Assembly (NCBI RefSeq): GCF_021134715.1
Contig: NC_060026.1
Span: 4,712,001-4,776,000, forward strand
Origin: Daphnia pulex
Taxonomy: Eukaryota > Arthropoda > Branchiopoda > Diplostraca > Daphniidae
DNA: 64,000 nucleotides
Direction of reading: 5' to 3'
Position numbers and translations under genes: made by a program. Shown here in pieces: positions 1 through 12,328 of this stretch (position 1 is its first letter; each line of letters opens with the position of its first letter). The notes beneath the pieces were generated by a model. The model saw only the letters and a program-made list of their open reading frames with translations. It was not told the origin of the DNA and did not search any database.

Positions 1-90
1 TGTACCACATGCATTAAAGAGAAGGTGAAATTGAAAAACAAGAAAATTGTGAAGAAATCAAAAACTTCGTCCAAATTAGATGACATGGAA
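1..90. repeat. 90-bp direct repeat, copy A
   Basis: These 90 bases recur without a mismatch at 13564-13653 in the same orientation. The copy is cut by the window edge, so the true repeat may be longer on the left. After the shared part the two copies diverge at once. Read on the + strand it encodes a Cys-x2-Cys pair followed by a very lysine-rich stretch, so it may be a fragment of a dispersed coding sequence. Confidence 0.9.
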
Positions 91-314
91 TCCAAATAGA
101 CGCTCATGCAAGATTATTTCGATTATGAAAAATGAACTGCCATATGTGAGATGAAATATAATGAGATGAAATGAATGAATTATGAATGAATGAAATATAC
201 AACAACAACAAACAAATACTTTTCAAAATTTTTATTTAGATAAGGAACCTCGATTGCAATCCACCTTCAAGAAAATACACACGGAATGTTTGAACATTGA
301 TATCATCTTGCATC

Positions 315-665
315 TCAGTCGTGTGATGGCCCCATCATTGGGGACTGGCTCCCGGGCAGATCTTGCTCTTCCTCAATTTTTCTGGCTAATTGAGATAGCA
401 CCACCTGCACTTCTTTCTGTAAATAATCAACACGATAAATTAAAATGTTTTTTGGGCAATGAAGGGGGATTGGGTAAGGTGATAACTTACCACAGTCAGT
501 GACACCTGCTTGCCTCCTGAAAGCTTGTCTTCTTGAATTTAAATTTTGATCTCTCCTCGTGCTCACACCAACACCTGGCTCTCTTTTGCCCACCAGCTTC
601 GTCAGAAGAGTTTCCCATTTCGAGATCATCCTGCGGTTTCTTTGCAGGTTACTTGAACCCTGCAT
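315..665 (-). CDS. Unrecognised basic ORF, probably transposon debris
   Basis: An open frame of 116 codons, Arg/Lys-rich in its N-terminal half and ending in an acidic Gln-rich segment. A donor-like GTAAGT (complement around 485-490) and a TTTACAG acceptor-like site (417-420) occur inside it, but removing that stretch would shift the frame, so I left it uninterrupted. I do not recognise the family. It lies in a repeat-rich stretch without a clear neighbour partner; it could be an exon of a decayed element or chance. Confidence 0.25.
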   Translation of the reverse strand: MQGSSNLQRNRRMISKWETLLTKLVGKREPGVGVSTRRDQNLNSRRQAFRRQAGVTDCGKLSPYPIPLHCPKNILIYRVDYLQKEVQVVLSQLARKIEEEQDLPGSQSPMMGPSHD

Positions 666-1072
666 GAGAAAAAAGATTTGGAAAAAAAATTTTTAAATTT
701 TTTAAAATTTAGGGCACAAATAAGGATACTTACTCTTTGGTTTTGGCCAATCCCATTTTTCACGCAGGACATACTGCAACGGGGGCCAAATTACAGATTT
801 TGCCACAGCAACAGCAGCCAAACCCAGAATGCCTTCCCCAGAATGCCTCCAGTTCTGAATCCATTGCTGTTAAAATTGCTGTTAAAAAACGAGTGCGACT
901 GATGGGAAGGAGTAACGTCAACGTGGTCGGTGAGAGAAAGAGAAAGAAGCGGGAAGACGAATGAACAGTCCAAGATTTTACTTTTAGCCTGCGACGTTTT
1001 CAGATATGGCAAAGTGATCTATTTGATAAAGAACATTTCTTATTTTATATTTCGGTCAAATGGAAGGGTCAT

Positions 1073-1160
1073 GGACGTTCAGGCCCCGGCGTTCAGGCCC
1101 CTGCTTTCAGGCCCACTTTTAAAGTGGGCCTGAACGTCTAGCTGTTGGGCCTGAACGTCC
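1073..1160. repeat. Hairpin with repeated 'gggcctgaacgtc' motif
   Basis: The motif GGACGTTCAGGCCC and variants occur about three times on the left, and the reverse complement GGGCCTGAACGTC about twice on the right. They are joined through a perfect palindrome whose core is CCCACTTTTAAAGTGGG. The block can fold into a long stem. It is GC-rich inside AT-rich surroundings, as expected for a mobile-element end or a small foldback repeat. Confidence 0.8.
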
Positions 1161-1181
1161 AAAATTTTAAATATTTATTTT

Positions 1182-1879
1182 TCAGGACAGTGGCGCTAGT
1201 AAGCCTGTTTCCGGCATGTTTACTTGCAATTCGGTAGGGCGTACACGCAGCTCTACTGTATCTTCACGAACAGGAATAGGGAGATCACACCGTAAACTCC
1301 ACTCACCAGCAACAAGCTGGCTGTCTGATGGAGTGATGACAGGGGATGGAGTGATGACAGGGGTAATGACGATGTTGACGACATTGACAGCCATATCCGG
1401 CCAATCATCGAATTGAATCATGGAAGTTGGAAATCCAGCACAGTCGATTGGGGTTAAGGTGGACACGGCGACCGTAGTTGTGTGTTGTGAACGCAATCCT
1501 GCAATTGCACTTGGCCTTGCAGGAGGTTCACTGGTGGTTGGCTGCTGTGGTGTCGGCTCCTTTCGTGATCTCATAACCCGTTTGGTAGGTGGCTTGCCAG
1601 GGTTAGCTTTGGCTGCTCTTTTGGGGGGAATTGCAGGCACTTCCACGGTTGTAAGATGACTTGAAGTGGCACACTTCAAGTAACACTTAACACTAATCAC
1701 TTCGTTGTTTTTTTTTTCATAAGGACGTAGTCCTGGGCTGACAGAGTGCCTGGAAAAAGACAGGCCCGATGAACATATTCTTGACATTCCATACATGTCA
1801 CAATTTGGGGATTTCTTGTCGACGAGAAATCCTTCTTGCACTTGAAGCAAGATGTAGTTGTAGGGAGAAATGCTGCCAT
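1182..1879 (-). pseudogene. PHD-finger ORF interrupted by a frameshift in a T10 run
   Basis: Starting at the ATG at 1879 the frame encodes Cys-x2-Cys, Cys-x2-Cys and His-x2-Cys (CFKC, CMEC, HRAC) and then stops. The next frame, open down to 1182, supplies the final Cys-x2-Cys (CYLKC), so together they form a complete C4HC3 PHD pattern. The switch falls on ten Ts at 1708-1717 (A10 on the coding strand), so one indel or a sequencing error there would explain it. Downstream the protein is Pro/Lys/Arg-rich (GKPPTKRVMRSRKE) and then Thr/Pro-rich. Small PHD proteins of this kind occur in some retrotransposon ORF1s and in chromatin factors; I cannot choose. Confidence 0.55.
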
Positions 1880-2196
1880 TGTAAGATTGATGAAACTCGT
1901 AAGATAGAACAAACTCGTATTTCAAAGTTGGATTGACTGACGTTCGCGGTAGACTAATAAAATGGAGTTGCCAGATTTCGAGTCGATTTCGAGTCAGCCA
2001 AGGTGATTTGAAATCAACGCATTGCGGCAATCAAAACTGTTCTCACAAAAGCTCAACATTTCCTTCAGTTATCTCTTCTCAACATCCCTGGTTTCTTGTA
2101 TCTTTTTCCCTAAATAAAAAATAATTATTCGTTACTATGATTGGTTCAATATAATAATCATAATAAACAACCATCAATTAAATGTTGTAAATAACA

Positions 2197-2748
2197 ATGA
2201 TCAGAAAATTGATAAAGAAGGACACAAGACGCAATGGAACCGTCGTAGAGAGTCGTAGAGTGGTTGTCGTAGAGAGTTGTCCCAATCTTCAAACTCTATG
2301 CCTTTTGAGTGATAGTTATAAGTTGGTCAGTACTACTGACGAAGGACGAAATTGTTTCAAAAAAGATCAGTCCATACAAAAGAAACTTGAGATTCTGTGT
2401 TTAACCTCAGAGAACTATTGGATTTCTCCTCAAAATCTATTGACTCTATTGTCCTCCCCCTCACTTATTTATATCTACATTAAAAGATGTGACACCCTCA
2501 CAGACAAAATCCCACATCGAGTGGCAAATCTTCATTCTTTCTGCAATCTGGAGACCTTAGTATTTTATCGCTGTAGTTATATCACCAAAAGAGGGGTTGA
2601 TGTTTTTATGAAAGAAACTAATCCCCTCAGAAAAGTTAATATTGGGGACTGTGAGAAGATTACACAAGAAAATTTTAACGACTGGGAAAAGACTGCCATT
2701 TGGATAAAAAAGAATTGGCAAATTAACTTTTATGTAAGCGATTATTAA
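2197..2748 (+). CDS. Leucine-rich-repeat (F-box/LRR-like) protein fragment
   Basis: A 183-codon frame with repeated LRR units of the cysteine-containing type: LETLVFYRCSYITKRGVDVF around residues 116-135 is the clearest, preceded by a more divergent copy (SLIYIYIKRCDTLTDKI). It has no F-box and is much shorter than usual FBXL proteins, so it is a truncated copy or a single exon. Its left neighbour is the PHD relic and its right flank holds nothing recognisable. Expression and function cannot be judged. The start ATG was chosen because it opens the frame. Confidence 0.45.
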   Translation: MIRKLIKKDTRRNGTVVESRRVVVVESCPNLQTLCLLSDSYKLVSTTDEGRNCFKKDQSIQKKLEILCLTSENYWISPQNLLTLLSSPSLIYIYIKRCDTLTDKIPHRVANLHSFCNLETLVFYRCSYITKRGVDVFMKETNPLRKVNIGDCEKITQENFNDWEKTAIWIKKNWQINFYVSDY

Positions 2749-5700
2749 AATGTAAAAATGGGTTTTTGGTTACGTTCGAAGTTGCGTACAAAACGCCATA
2801 AATGAACTAATAAAGTTGAAAATCTTTATCTGGTTTAGAATTTTGCTAGAGTATCTAATATGACACCCAACTTTTGTACGCAGGGAAATATGCAACGAAG
2901 TTAAGTCATCTAAGATTATTTTGAGGATTCGAATCCCAAATGTAAAAAAATTTTCATCGTGAGCGCTTGTGACGAAGAAATTAATCAGCGTTATATGTAC
3001 TTACAAACCATTGGCCAAAGAGCGAGAAAAGTGAATCTGTTTATTCATATAAATCTATTTCCTCTTAAAGACTCCTACAGGCTTAATTACGTACTTAAAG
3101 TAATTAAATTCTTCGTGGGAGGACGAGGGGATGTTTAGAATGTTTTAGGTTTTAAGGCACTCGTCGCACGGGAAAGGAAGACAACAGTGGACTTAATTTC
3201 GATGGCAGCAGAAGCAACACGATTTAACACTTAACAGTCGCCCTTTCCGTATTTGACCAACCGCTGCAAGCTTTTGACCGCCTTTGACCGTACTCCAAAT
3301 CCTTCCGTCATACATTTATCTACAACAATATTTTACATTTATTTAGTATTTGATCTATTATAAAATTAAACAACATAAACAACATTTAACTTGTTTTTCT
3401 CAAGCTAATCATGTAGGCTAAGATGTAACGCCATGGATTCGGTAAAATGGTAACGTGAAATAGAAGCAAAGGAAAAAAATACTAATATACGGGCGGGTAC
3501 CCATTGATTACTACAGAACAGGAAATGTTAAACGATTTTGCAATTTGACTTTTCTTTGTGATATTGATATCAATGTAATTAGATGAGTTGTAAAACAATA
3601 CCTGTTTTCCCTATTCACTAACTTTACCCACTTTTTGTGTAGCTAGTAAGTTTACTCATATTAGCTGCTCACAAAATTCCTTGTTCTGAGTCCAAATCGT
3701 TTTGTATTACAAGCTTAAAATAAAATAGAATATTTTTTTCTTTTTAATAAGGTTAGGTCGGTCACCGCCTCAATAAACGATTTCAGTTTGCCTTCACTTT
3801 CAAATGTTCAAAAATGTTACAACATGTAGTCACTGCAGATCAAGCTGAGAGTAACTGGAAGTCAGAGCTGGGTTTAGAGTACTTCTTTTACAATCATGAT
3901 GACAGAATTAATTTATACGTGCTCAGCACTACTCAAATGATGAACACTTATAAGAAAAGACGTAATAAATATATTTTGCTCTCTACACTCGCTATACGTT
4001 CTGGAATCTGGATAAGCATAAATTATTAATCAATCTTTACAATTTTGCAACCTTTTTCCTTATTAGGTAAATTAAAATGTCCTGCGGCCTAATCGAAATA
4101 TTCATTTTTTTTCCTTATTTCAGTCGATTTCAGTCGATTTCAGTTCTACCTATGTCGGTTAGTCCTAAGTCGCCATTGCCAGCCCCTGAATTTATTATTC
4201 AAGACGATATCTTTTCCAGAAAATTGTTTTCCAATTAAAAACAGACAAGGATTTTTAGAGGTGGAATATTATTTGAAATATCAGCCAGAAAATTGCGCAG
4301 AAATATTGGCAAGTTTCTTGACGGATTCATTGAGGATCCAATCTTACTGTAGGCTACTTGTTTTGCTTTTTGTAGATTGATAATTGCTTAGGGATTATTT
4401 CCGAGGAAGCAGCCATAGATCCGAAGATGATGATTTTTAGTATATTAAGCTCTTTATTTGAAAAAAAAAGACAAAGAAACGATCCTTCTGTTACCCATTC
4501 TTAAGGATTCTATCATATTTGAGGTCAACTACTTGCAGACCATTCGACGAGGAGTAAAACTGGATTCAAACTTGAAAGGTTAAAAAGCACTGCCTCTTTA
4601 TTAAAATTGCACTCCAGGAAGCTGTTAATGGCAGGAGTTTTGGCACCGACAACTTTCTGTTAAATATAAAATATGGATCGTGCAACAAGGTCTACACAAA
4701 AACAACACATGCTTACTACACACTTCTGTCTCCAAAAACAATATCCGAATTCTCAATGTGAATAGCTTTGCAACAAGTATTTCTGATTTCTAGTCGAAAG
4801 TAATTACGAATAAAAACCCAAAATCTCAAACAAAATGTATCCAGAAATTTTTTAATGACCTTTGATATTGTAATGTTTAAGATATTATATCCAAAACCCT
4901 TCGTGAAAATATTAGAATTTCTGTAAAAAAAATCAATTTTAACAAGCGATCTCCCACTCAACCGGACCGAAATACCCTCTTTTTGGTGGAGGTATTTTTC
5001 GGATCGTAATCCGGAAAAGGACTCTAAAAATCCGGACTATGTTTATTCTGTTCAGAATCACGAGGCGATTCCAACGGAATAAAGTCCGGATTTTTATCTT
5101 TTCCCGTTCACGAGATAATCGGGATTGAAAATCGTGAAATATCACGAAAATCCAAAGTCTCCCCCTCCGACTACATCGCTTTTAGCCGTATATTCGGCTT
5201 CTAAAAAAAAAATTGATAAAAAATGTAGCCCTTTCATCCCTATTTCAGAATCCCAAAGGATTTTTAATAATTCTTTAAGATTCACCCATTTCGACACATT
5301 TTTCAGGTCCTATCTATATACATCGATATACAAGGCCTTGATACATAGGAAACAAGGTAAAAAGCGAAGGAGTGGACAGAAAACGGGGCGGAAAGCTGGC
5401 TTGAAAAGCCAGCTTGAAAAGCTATTGATCCTCGTCTATCCTCCACTATCCATTCTTCATTAGGTCTTCGTCTCCTCTTTATTCATTTCCTTCCTTCTTT
5501 CATTTTGCTGTCTCTTCCTTATTCCTCGTCTTCTCACTTTTTTCTCCATCCTCCTTGGAATCTTCCTTTTCTTCTTCCTTGCCCTTCTTTCTTGGTATCT
5601 TCTTATTTCTCGTACTCGTCCTACTTCCACAACTCAGTTTTCCGTAGGACTTTGCCATTTTTTAACCGATGGTCCAACCTCCTAAAGACCGTCTTGTCCT

Positions 5701-6260
5701 TCCTCTAAGAAAAGCATGTTTACTGGCAGTAAACTTGTGTTTAGCTATATAGCTAAACAATTTTGTTATAGAATCCCGTCTATTGTATGTATACATAAAA
5801 TTATTGTCGGTAGATAAACTCATTTGTTTACTAAAATCATTTGTTTTCTCTTTCTGGAGTGATTTCATTCCTTTCATTTTGGTTCATATAGTTTCACAAT
5901 CTAAGGTCTGATTACGACCCTCAAAATGGTTTATAAGACCTATAGTTCTAACGTTATGTAATAAGAAAACATTACTGAAAATCACGGTTATCATTACTTA
6001 TCTCTCAATAAAAACAAAATCACTTTATATTTAAATAACGTTTATGAGTGAACTTATTCATTTTAATGTCATTAGCTTCATGGCCATGAAGAAATCCGGT
6101 TTTGCACCTTTCTGGTAGTACCATTTTATTATTCACCCATTATCTGTTTTCGTCCATAATAGGAAACACAAACTAAAATGATGAAGTGCAGAAAGAAATT
6201 TAAATGTGCAACTTAAATTGTATTATTCATTTTCACTGAAGATTTCATTATCACCCAAAT
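2749..6260. other. AT-rich stretch without a recognisable gene
   Basis: I see no convincing gene here. There is a weak inverted pair GTTGCGTACAAAA (about 2781) and TTTTGTACGCAG (about 2872), 80 bp apart. Open frames at 3814-4029 and 5125-5463 show no family resemblance. The piece ATAGCTAAACAATT followed by AGAATCCCGTCT near 5750-5782 recurs near 7263-7293, marking a dispersed repeat. Confidence 0.6.
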
Positions 6261-6266
6261 ATACAA

Positions 6267-6385
6267 TGGAGAACAGTACATGGCCATCTTTAGATGAAAC
6301 CAAGGTCACGATTTTAAAGAATTTTTCAAAGAAGAGAAAATCGAGTTTCAGGGAATCAGGATACATAGTAATACATAGTGAGGTA
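6267..6385 (+). CDS. Possible single exon of an unassigned gene
   Basis: From the ATG at 6267 about 39 codons (MENSTWPSLDETKVTILKNF...) run to a GTAAGC donor. Composition is protein-like, but no partner exon is certain. It could belong with the + strand exons at 8015-8536. Low support. Confidence 0.2.
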
Positions 6386-7059
6386 AGCAAATGCCTCCGT
6401 CATTGAGGTAGTTGAACTTCGTTTGTCCGATATGTGGAGGTAGTTGAATTGCAGTGTCGTCGACTTTGAGAAAATATTGCCCGTTAATATCTGTAATCCT
6501 GGAAAGAAGCATCTTTTCTGCCTCAGCTGTTGCAACTGCTGGAAAGACTACCCTCTGAAATAAAATAAAATACTTTATAATTCAACAAAATATCGACTTA
6601 TAAATATGAAAAATATTATGGAAAACTAACATCGACTGAATGAAACAACACTGGTCACGATTCAGATGTCGGGGTTCTAGACTTTCTGTCCTTTCCTGTC
6701 TTATTGAGTAGAAAGTTGTGTAACAACAAATGGAACTCAAGGAACGTGACTTTCAAGGTGTAAAAATAAATTTCAAAACTATGAATGAAAATAGAAACTC
6801 TTATATATCGAAATTTTCCTCTGCCTTGACAAGTTTTTCTAACGTAATTTTTACCTCGTGCGTTTTTGTAACTTCTTTACGACATTACGTAACATTTTTT
6901 AACATTTTTCCACGATTGCACGGGCGATTGTCGATTGTCTCGGGCGAAGAATTGCTTAAAAACTTAAACTCATCTTCAATCTAAACGAAAAATGATCAAT
7001 TATAGATGTGTTGTCAAGAGTGCTAACACTTCTTGGCTAAAAACTTGCAGGTTCATTCA

Positions 7060-7705
7060 TTACAGTCGTGAATATTTGTTCAATATTTTAGTTGCTGTGA
7101 CCTTGTCTTTAGCTATAAACTTCCTGTGGCTTTTTCGAGTCATAGCAAACTTTTCCAACATCTCTTCTCGGTAGTTGTTCCGTTTATCTGGGGAATCGAG
7201 CACCTGCTCAGGCAGGAATTTTTCAGCATCAAGAATGTCTTCAAGTGAAACTAGTGTTCTATAGCTAAACAATTGCGTTTTAGAATCCCGTCTGAAACAT
7301 AGTGTTTAGGTATTTTATCTAGACACAAGGAACACCCACAGTCAGCATAGGTAATACTGTAGCGCATTAAAGGAAACCGAAGAAATTTGTGCTCATAAAC
7401 TCAGGTTAGTTACTGCGTCTATTACATCTCTGAGATATTTTTTTTACTTAACTACCTATTTTCATTTTGCTATAGCACCTTTCTTGAGCCGTCGATAATC
7501 TTTTCTTCGAGATTGACTGCAATTTCTACAGCAGCAACATCCTTCAAAAACATGATTTCTGACGCCAAAGAGGACAAGAACTCAAGGTCTCGCATACCAT
7601 AAGCAGCCTTGACTGCACTCACGCGTACCACTATTCGAAACTCTTCAATAAATTTTGTTATTGCAGCGAACCATCCAGATGCACTACCATGCTTTCCAAA
7701 ACATT
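7060..7705 (-). pseudogene. Two coding-like fragments, family unknown
   Basis: On the minus strand 7060-7272 encodes a charged stretch (EDILDAEKFLPEQVLDSPDK...), and 7470 to about 7700 encodes a helical, Ala/Glu/Val-rich stretch (FRIVVRVSAVKAAYGMRDLE...) ending in TAG. Both look like protein rather than random translation. I could not join them with splice signals or name the family. They sit among other repeat fragments and are best read as relics of a multi-exon element. Confidence 0.25.
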
Positions 7706-8014
7706 TGGTAATTCAAAAATAATTTTTTTTTTCTAGTTAAGGCTGTTTGTAGTGTCATAGATAGTGGTGTAGTCCCCACTACCAAAATATAACCCAAAAT
7801 TCATTTCACAGATTGAGTTCTTAGAAGAATGGATTGCCATGGGAATCTGCCTGGAAAAACTGTTTTTTATTTTTGTCGGAGTGTCGTTGAATAGGAACTT
7901 AACCTACGTGATCCCAAATTTCCACAGTGATATTGGAAAGAACTCTTAAATTTCCTTTCAAACCGCAATAATCCCTGGGACTCGCATTTCATCGGAAGTC
8001 ACATTTCCGCTATT

Positions 8015-8838
8015 ATGAAAACTGTTTTTAGAGGTAAATATTTAAGATTAACTTGATATAATTTAATCTAAATTAATAACATTTCAAATAGCATCCCAGC
8101 CAAGGTGGAATCCGTATGGTAGAGGACGTAATCGTACGCTTTGTAGTTTAATCGAACCTACTTCATTGGAAGATGACTCGGACCCAAGTTGGACCCTGGT
8201 AGTACATGAAACTTCAACAGGTAGGTAATTTCGCACGGGGAGCGCGTTTTTTTCCGTTTTTTTTCTCAATATCAAAATGATTAAAACAGTTTTTTTCACC
8301 GACTATTTTAAATGTAATTCTATTCTAAATTCATTTGTTTTAATTTCCAAAATAGGGTTTCCGATATTGAACTTCACAGTCTACTTAACGTTTTCCTGTT
8401 ATTTGACATTACTGAAGAAGAGAATTACGAAGGGAGTATTCTGCAAAATTCCTTGAGTATGAACTCGGATTCCTTCCTTTCTGTAATTGAAGTAGTCGAT
8501 GAAGCAAGACAAGTTGTTATTACTAATGTAATTGAGGTATAAAACATTGTTGTTGCTCTGGATGATGATATCGATGAGGTTCGTCACCAGTCATCATTTC
8601 TTGCGTTGAAGAGTAAGTTATATTTTTTAAATTTCATAAACTCATGCATGGTAGTATCTAGATCATTTATATTTGTTAATATAAATGTTATCTATTTAAT
8701 AAGAGGGAAGGAGCTATTAGTGATGGATATTGATACTTCGTCAATAATTCAGATTTTCCAATCACAAGAGCCTATTACGTACAGGAACTGGGTTTCTTAA
8801 CAAAACTTAGGAATGATATAAAAAAAGGTAAATTTAAT
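8015..8838 (+). CDS. Unassigned multi-exon gene or element, partial
   Basis: Three exons chain in frame: 8015-8033, 8092-8224 and 8356-8536 (111 codons, starting MKTVFRASQPRW). Donors are GTAAAT, GTAATT and GTATAA, each acceptor ends in TAG, and all three junction phases agree. Further coding-like stretches follow: DDDIDEVRHQSSFLALK at about 8561-8611, and ITRAYYVQELGFLTKLRNDI at about 8758-8828 before a GTAAAT donor. I could not connect them in phase; reading straight on meets a TAA at 8539. The protein is acidic and unlike any family I recognise. Confidence 0.35.
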
Positions 8839-10637
8839 ACAATCCTCATTGTTTAGTTACAGCAACATTAATGTCGTGTTAAGGTAAAACTCTATAACCA
8901 GCCGAAATCGTCATATACTGTAGCAACAGTAACATGCCCCATTGGACAGCAACTGTGTATAAACCTCGTATAAACCTATAATCAAAATGAAAATAATTTT
9001 TAACATACACGGAAATGCTGCATGAAAAAATCGATGCTATATTGGAACGTTCAATTAGTCCACTGAAAGAAACCGAACCATTTTTATCTTATTAAAAATT
9101 TGATGGATTATGACATTTGAGGGATAATGATGTACATCAAGTCAGCAAAATATCCATGTAACAACTGCGTCTCAAAACCGGAAGTTGTCTGCAAAACCTC
9201 TGAATTCCAACATTGGACCCACAAAAATGGCTCCTATCAATAAAATGAAATAAAGCAAAACATATAATTAATTAACTAGTTAAGCAATAAATGTTAACAT
9301 AATGCAAAAAAAAACAGAAAACAAAGATTATGTTTACTGATCATTTTTTAACCAAATCATGTAAGACGAGTAACCTGAGCCCCGTTCAAATCCGGGGAAC
9401 TTTTGTCTAGCGTAAAGTCGGACTGTTTTGCTATTCGCTTTCCTGTAGCACGATCTGCCCGTAATAGATTTTATCGTGGAAAATCTGCTCAGTACCTTAC
9501 TTGAAGATTTCGTCATCACGGCGATGCTATAGACATCTGGTGGTGATGCTGGTTGTTGCGTCATCAAAGATTGCGTCATCACGGCGACGACATCTGGTGT
9601 TGGGCATGTTTGGGCATGTTCCATTTTGGGGGAGGAATGCGTTTAACTCGTCTGAAAAGGAAGTGCAAACAAAAGATATTTCCAACATTTTTTAAATAGC
9701 ACAATTTTCTGTTTTTTTAATTAGGTTAATGAGTAATATTGTTTGAAGGTTTGGCGCTAAGTATTTTCCCATGAACAAAGTAATGCAGTGGACCCTTGAT
9801 ACGTCTGTCTTTAAAAAAAGAAATCCTGTGCTTACACAACAACAATATCTATTATAAAATTGTGGGACACCAAAATTATAGTTATATACCCATGGACTTT
9901 TTGACGATGTGTTTTCTGTTGAGGGGTACAAATGTTCGATGGACTTGGCCATCTTTAAAAACTCCTGTGCTGTAGGAATTTTTTTTTTCTATCCTCACCT
10001 AAACTTACAAGAATCTGCAATTGTACGGCAAGATAATTCTAGACTAAAAATTTTTTTGAACATTGTTATGTTCATGAAAATTGCCGCAAAAGCAATTTTT
10101 TTAAATTTCTATTGGGCAGAGATTCGGAGGCTGAGTATTACCCAGTTTATTGCACCTAACTTTGACTTTTTACATATGTACATGAGGAGAGTAGGGGGAA
10201 AATTTACAATAGAACATTTTCATCTTTGTGTGGAAACTGGGCCTGACGGCAGCTCTGGTGTGGGCAGACCAGTGGCAAAACAAGGGTGTAAAACAATGCA
10301 CCTGTCCGGCTTGGTTAGGCTTTGAATACCACCGGCCAAGCTATGTGTTCAAGAAATGCATTAATTACGCTACAAAACATGTGCTGTCAAATTCAACTAC
10401 TGCGTAAAAGTCAAATGGTATTAATGATGAAGAAACAAGACAAATAGGAACGAGGAATTGTTTTCCTATTTTGAACACAGCAGCCTGCATGTTTTTCAAA
10501 CAAAATATGAAACCCAGTTATAAGAAAACATCTCTCATGTGCAAACTTCTCATTTCAAACAAACAGTTATAAAAAAGTGCAACAGGATCGATGGCATTGA
10601 GAGTCTGGTTTGTTACAAGCACAATCTGCCCCTCTAG

Positions 10638-10955
10638 GATCACGAACTGGAATTCAACCGTTTCCTGAAAAGGGATTGGCAAATAGTTGAGCGAGCGTTT
10701 GGGTTGCTGAAAATGAATTTGCGCAGATTAAAATTGTTAGATGTTTTCCGACTTGAAAGTGCTCGCACAATTCTGATGGTCACCGCATGCTTTCACAACT
10801 TTGGATTGCAAGTAGATGGTTGGATCGAGTTTGCTCCACAAGTACGTGACAATAATGACGACGAAGAAAATGAGAATTTCTTCGCCGATGAAAAAGAAGA
10901 ACTTCATTTGGGCCTAGAAAAGATAAGGAGGATAGCAGAAGAATTTGAAGTTTAA
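10638..10955 (+). pseudogene. PIF/Harbinger-type transposase, C-terminal relic
   Basis: The frame carries the signatures of the Harbinger/HARBI1 DDE transposase end: VERAFGLLKMNLRRLKLLDV, followed about 20 residues later by ACFHNF, the family's 'ACVLHN'-like position. It ends in a short acidic tail. An in-frame TAG lies directly upstream at 10635-10637 and I find no convincing N-terminal or catalytic part, so the gene is broken. It points toward the Myb/SANT-like ORF on the other strand, the usual partner in these elements. Confidence 0.75.
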
Positions 10956-11232
10956 AATTAATATTTGAACAAATTCAAAATCAAAAATTCTTCTATGGAA
11001 ATCTAATGTTCTTTTTCAGGACTGTATTTCATAAAAAAACGTTACTTCTTCAGAACAGCTACACAATCAAAACAAAGTGTAAAGAAAAATAGTTCAATGG
11101 TAAATGAAAGTGACAAGATTCTGACCAGAAATTATAAACATAAACTGAATTTCAAATTTTCTCTTTGACGGCTAACCAGCAGATTCAAACTTAAAAATAT
11201 ACTTGATCGACCTAATCTGGAATTATGTGGTT

Positions 11233-12010
11233 TTAAAAAAAATATTTCTGACTGAATTTGCGAAAAATTTCTATGGAAGCTTGTTCCATTGCCTTTGCTG
11301 CAGCAATAATAGCGTCGTTTTTATCCTTTGACGATTGATTTTTACTTTTTATTGATTCAATTAACTCATTGTCCCTCTCCCTGCAATCTTCCTCGAGATC
11401 AATCAAACGGTCAAGGGATTCGCTATTAGTAATATTTTGACAAGATCTTTTTGCGGCGGGACATGGCTCATTTGTGTTGGCTTTTTTCACTTTTCCTCCT
11501 GCCCCAACTTCAAATACGTATGGAAGAGCAGTTGTATCTGATTGGTCTAAAATTTCATCCATCACAGCAAAGAATGGCAATTGGGATCGCCGTCCAGACG
11601 AAGTCTGAGTCCCTTCTTTAACTTTCTTAAGCTTGTCACTGATTTCATTGTACCGTTCCTTCATCGATTTCCACTTAACCGAGCAGCGTTCACCAGTGAC
11701 AGTAACACCATTATACTTTCCATGAGCTCTGCTACCTGAGTTGAAGGGAAAACAGTTAGAAATCGTCAAAAAACCGGCAAAAAATAAAACAACCAAATTA
11801 CCTCTCCCAAATTTTCTTTTCCGTCTCGTTTTTCTTGTCAAAACAATCAAGGTCAACGGTCAACGGTCAAAACGACGGAAGTAACTGATTAAGAGATGAA
11901 TTTCAGCTGGTTTCCATTTTGGCCCACTTTTTGATATTTCGGATTGTGATGTGATGGTTTTCTCAGATTGTGTGGTGATTGACACAACGGGTGTTGCATT
12001 TACATTTAAA
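11233..12010 (-). pseudogene. Myb/SANT-like DNA-binding protein of a Harbinger element
   Basis: The core VTGERCSVKWKSMKERYNEI matches the third helix region of trihelix/Myb-SANT-like proteins. It is preceded, across an intron at about 11740-11810 (GTAATT...CTCAG), by KKNETEKKIWER. Further upstream KWKPAEIHLLISYFRRFD looks like the first helix, but the frame breaks at a short tandem duplication of GACCGTT (about 11852-11872). The C-terminal half is a charged helix (LEEDCRERDNELIESI...). Harbinger elements encode such a protein to help the transposase bind and enter the nucleus. Gene ends of this protein and the transposase are 278 bp apart, facing each other. Confidence 0.65.
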
Positions 12011-12328
12011 TTTAAATTGTGAGTCTTCAATTTTCCAAAAAGATAACAATTAGAAACCTAAACTTGTAGAAGCTGTCCCATCACAATGTTCTCGGAATGG
12101 AGCCGTATTAGCATCTAAACAAATAATAGATATATATTAGTGCATATGTAAGATGCGGGGACCTTTGATCAAAATAGCTGGACGTTTTTGGGAGGTTTGA
12201 CATAGAACCCGTATAATTCGTCAAAAGGAAATGGTGGGTGAGCCTATGGGAGAATCACTTTGATTTTGCACAGGTGAAGGAGGTCGAGAAATCCATAAAA
12301 ACGTTCTTTATACGTTTAACCAGTTAGT

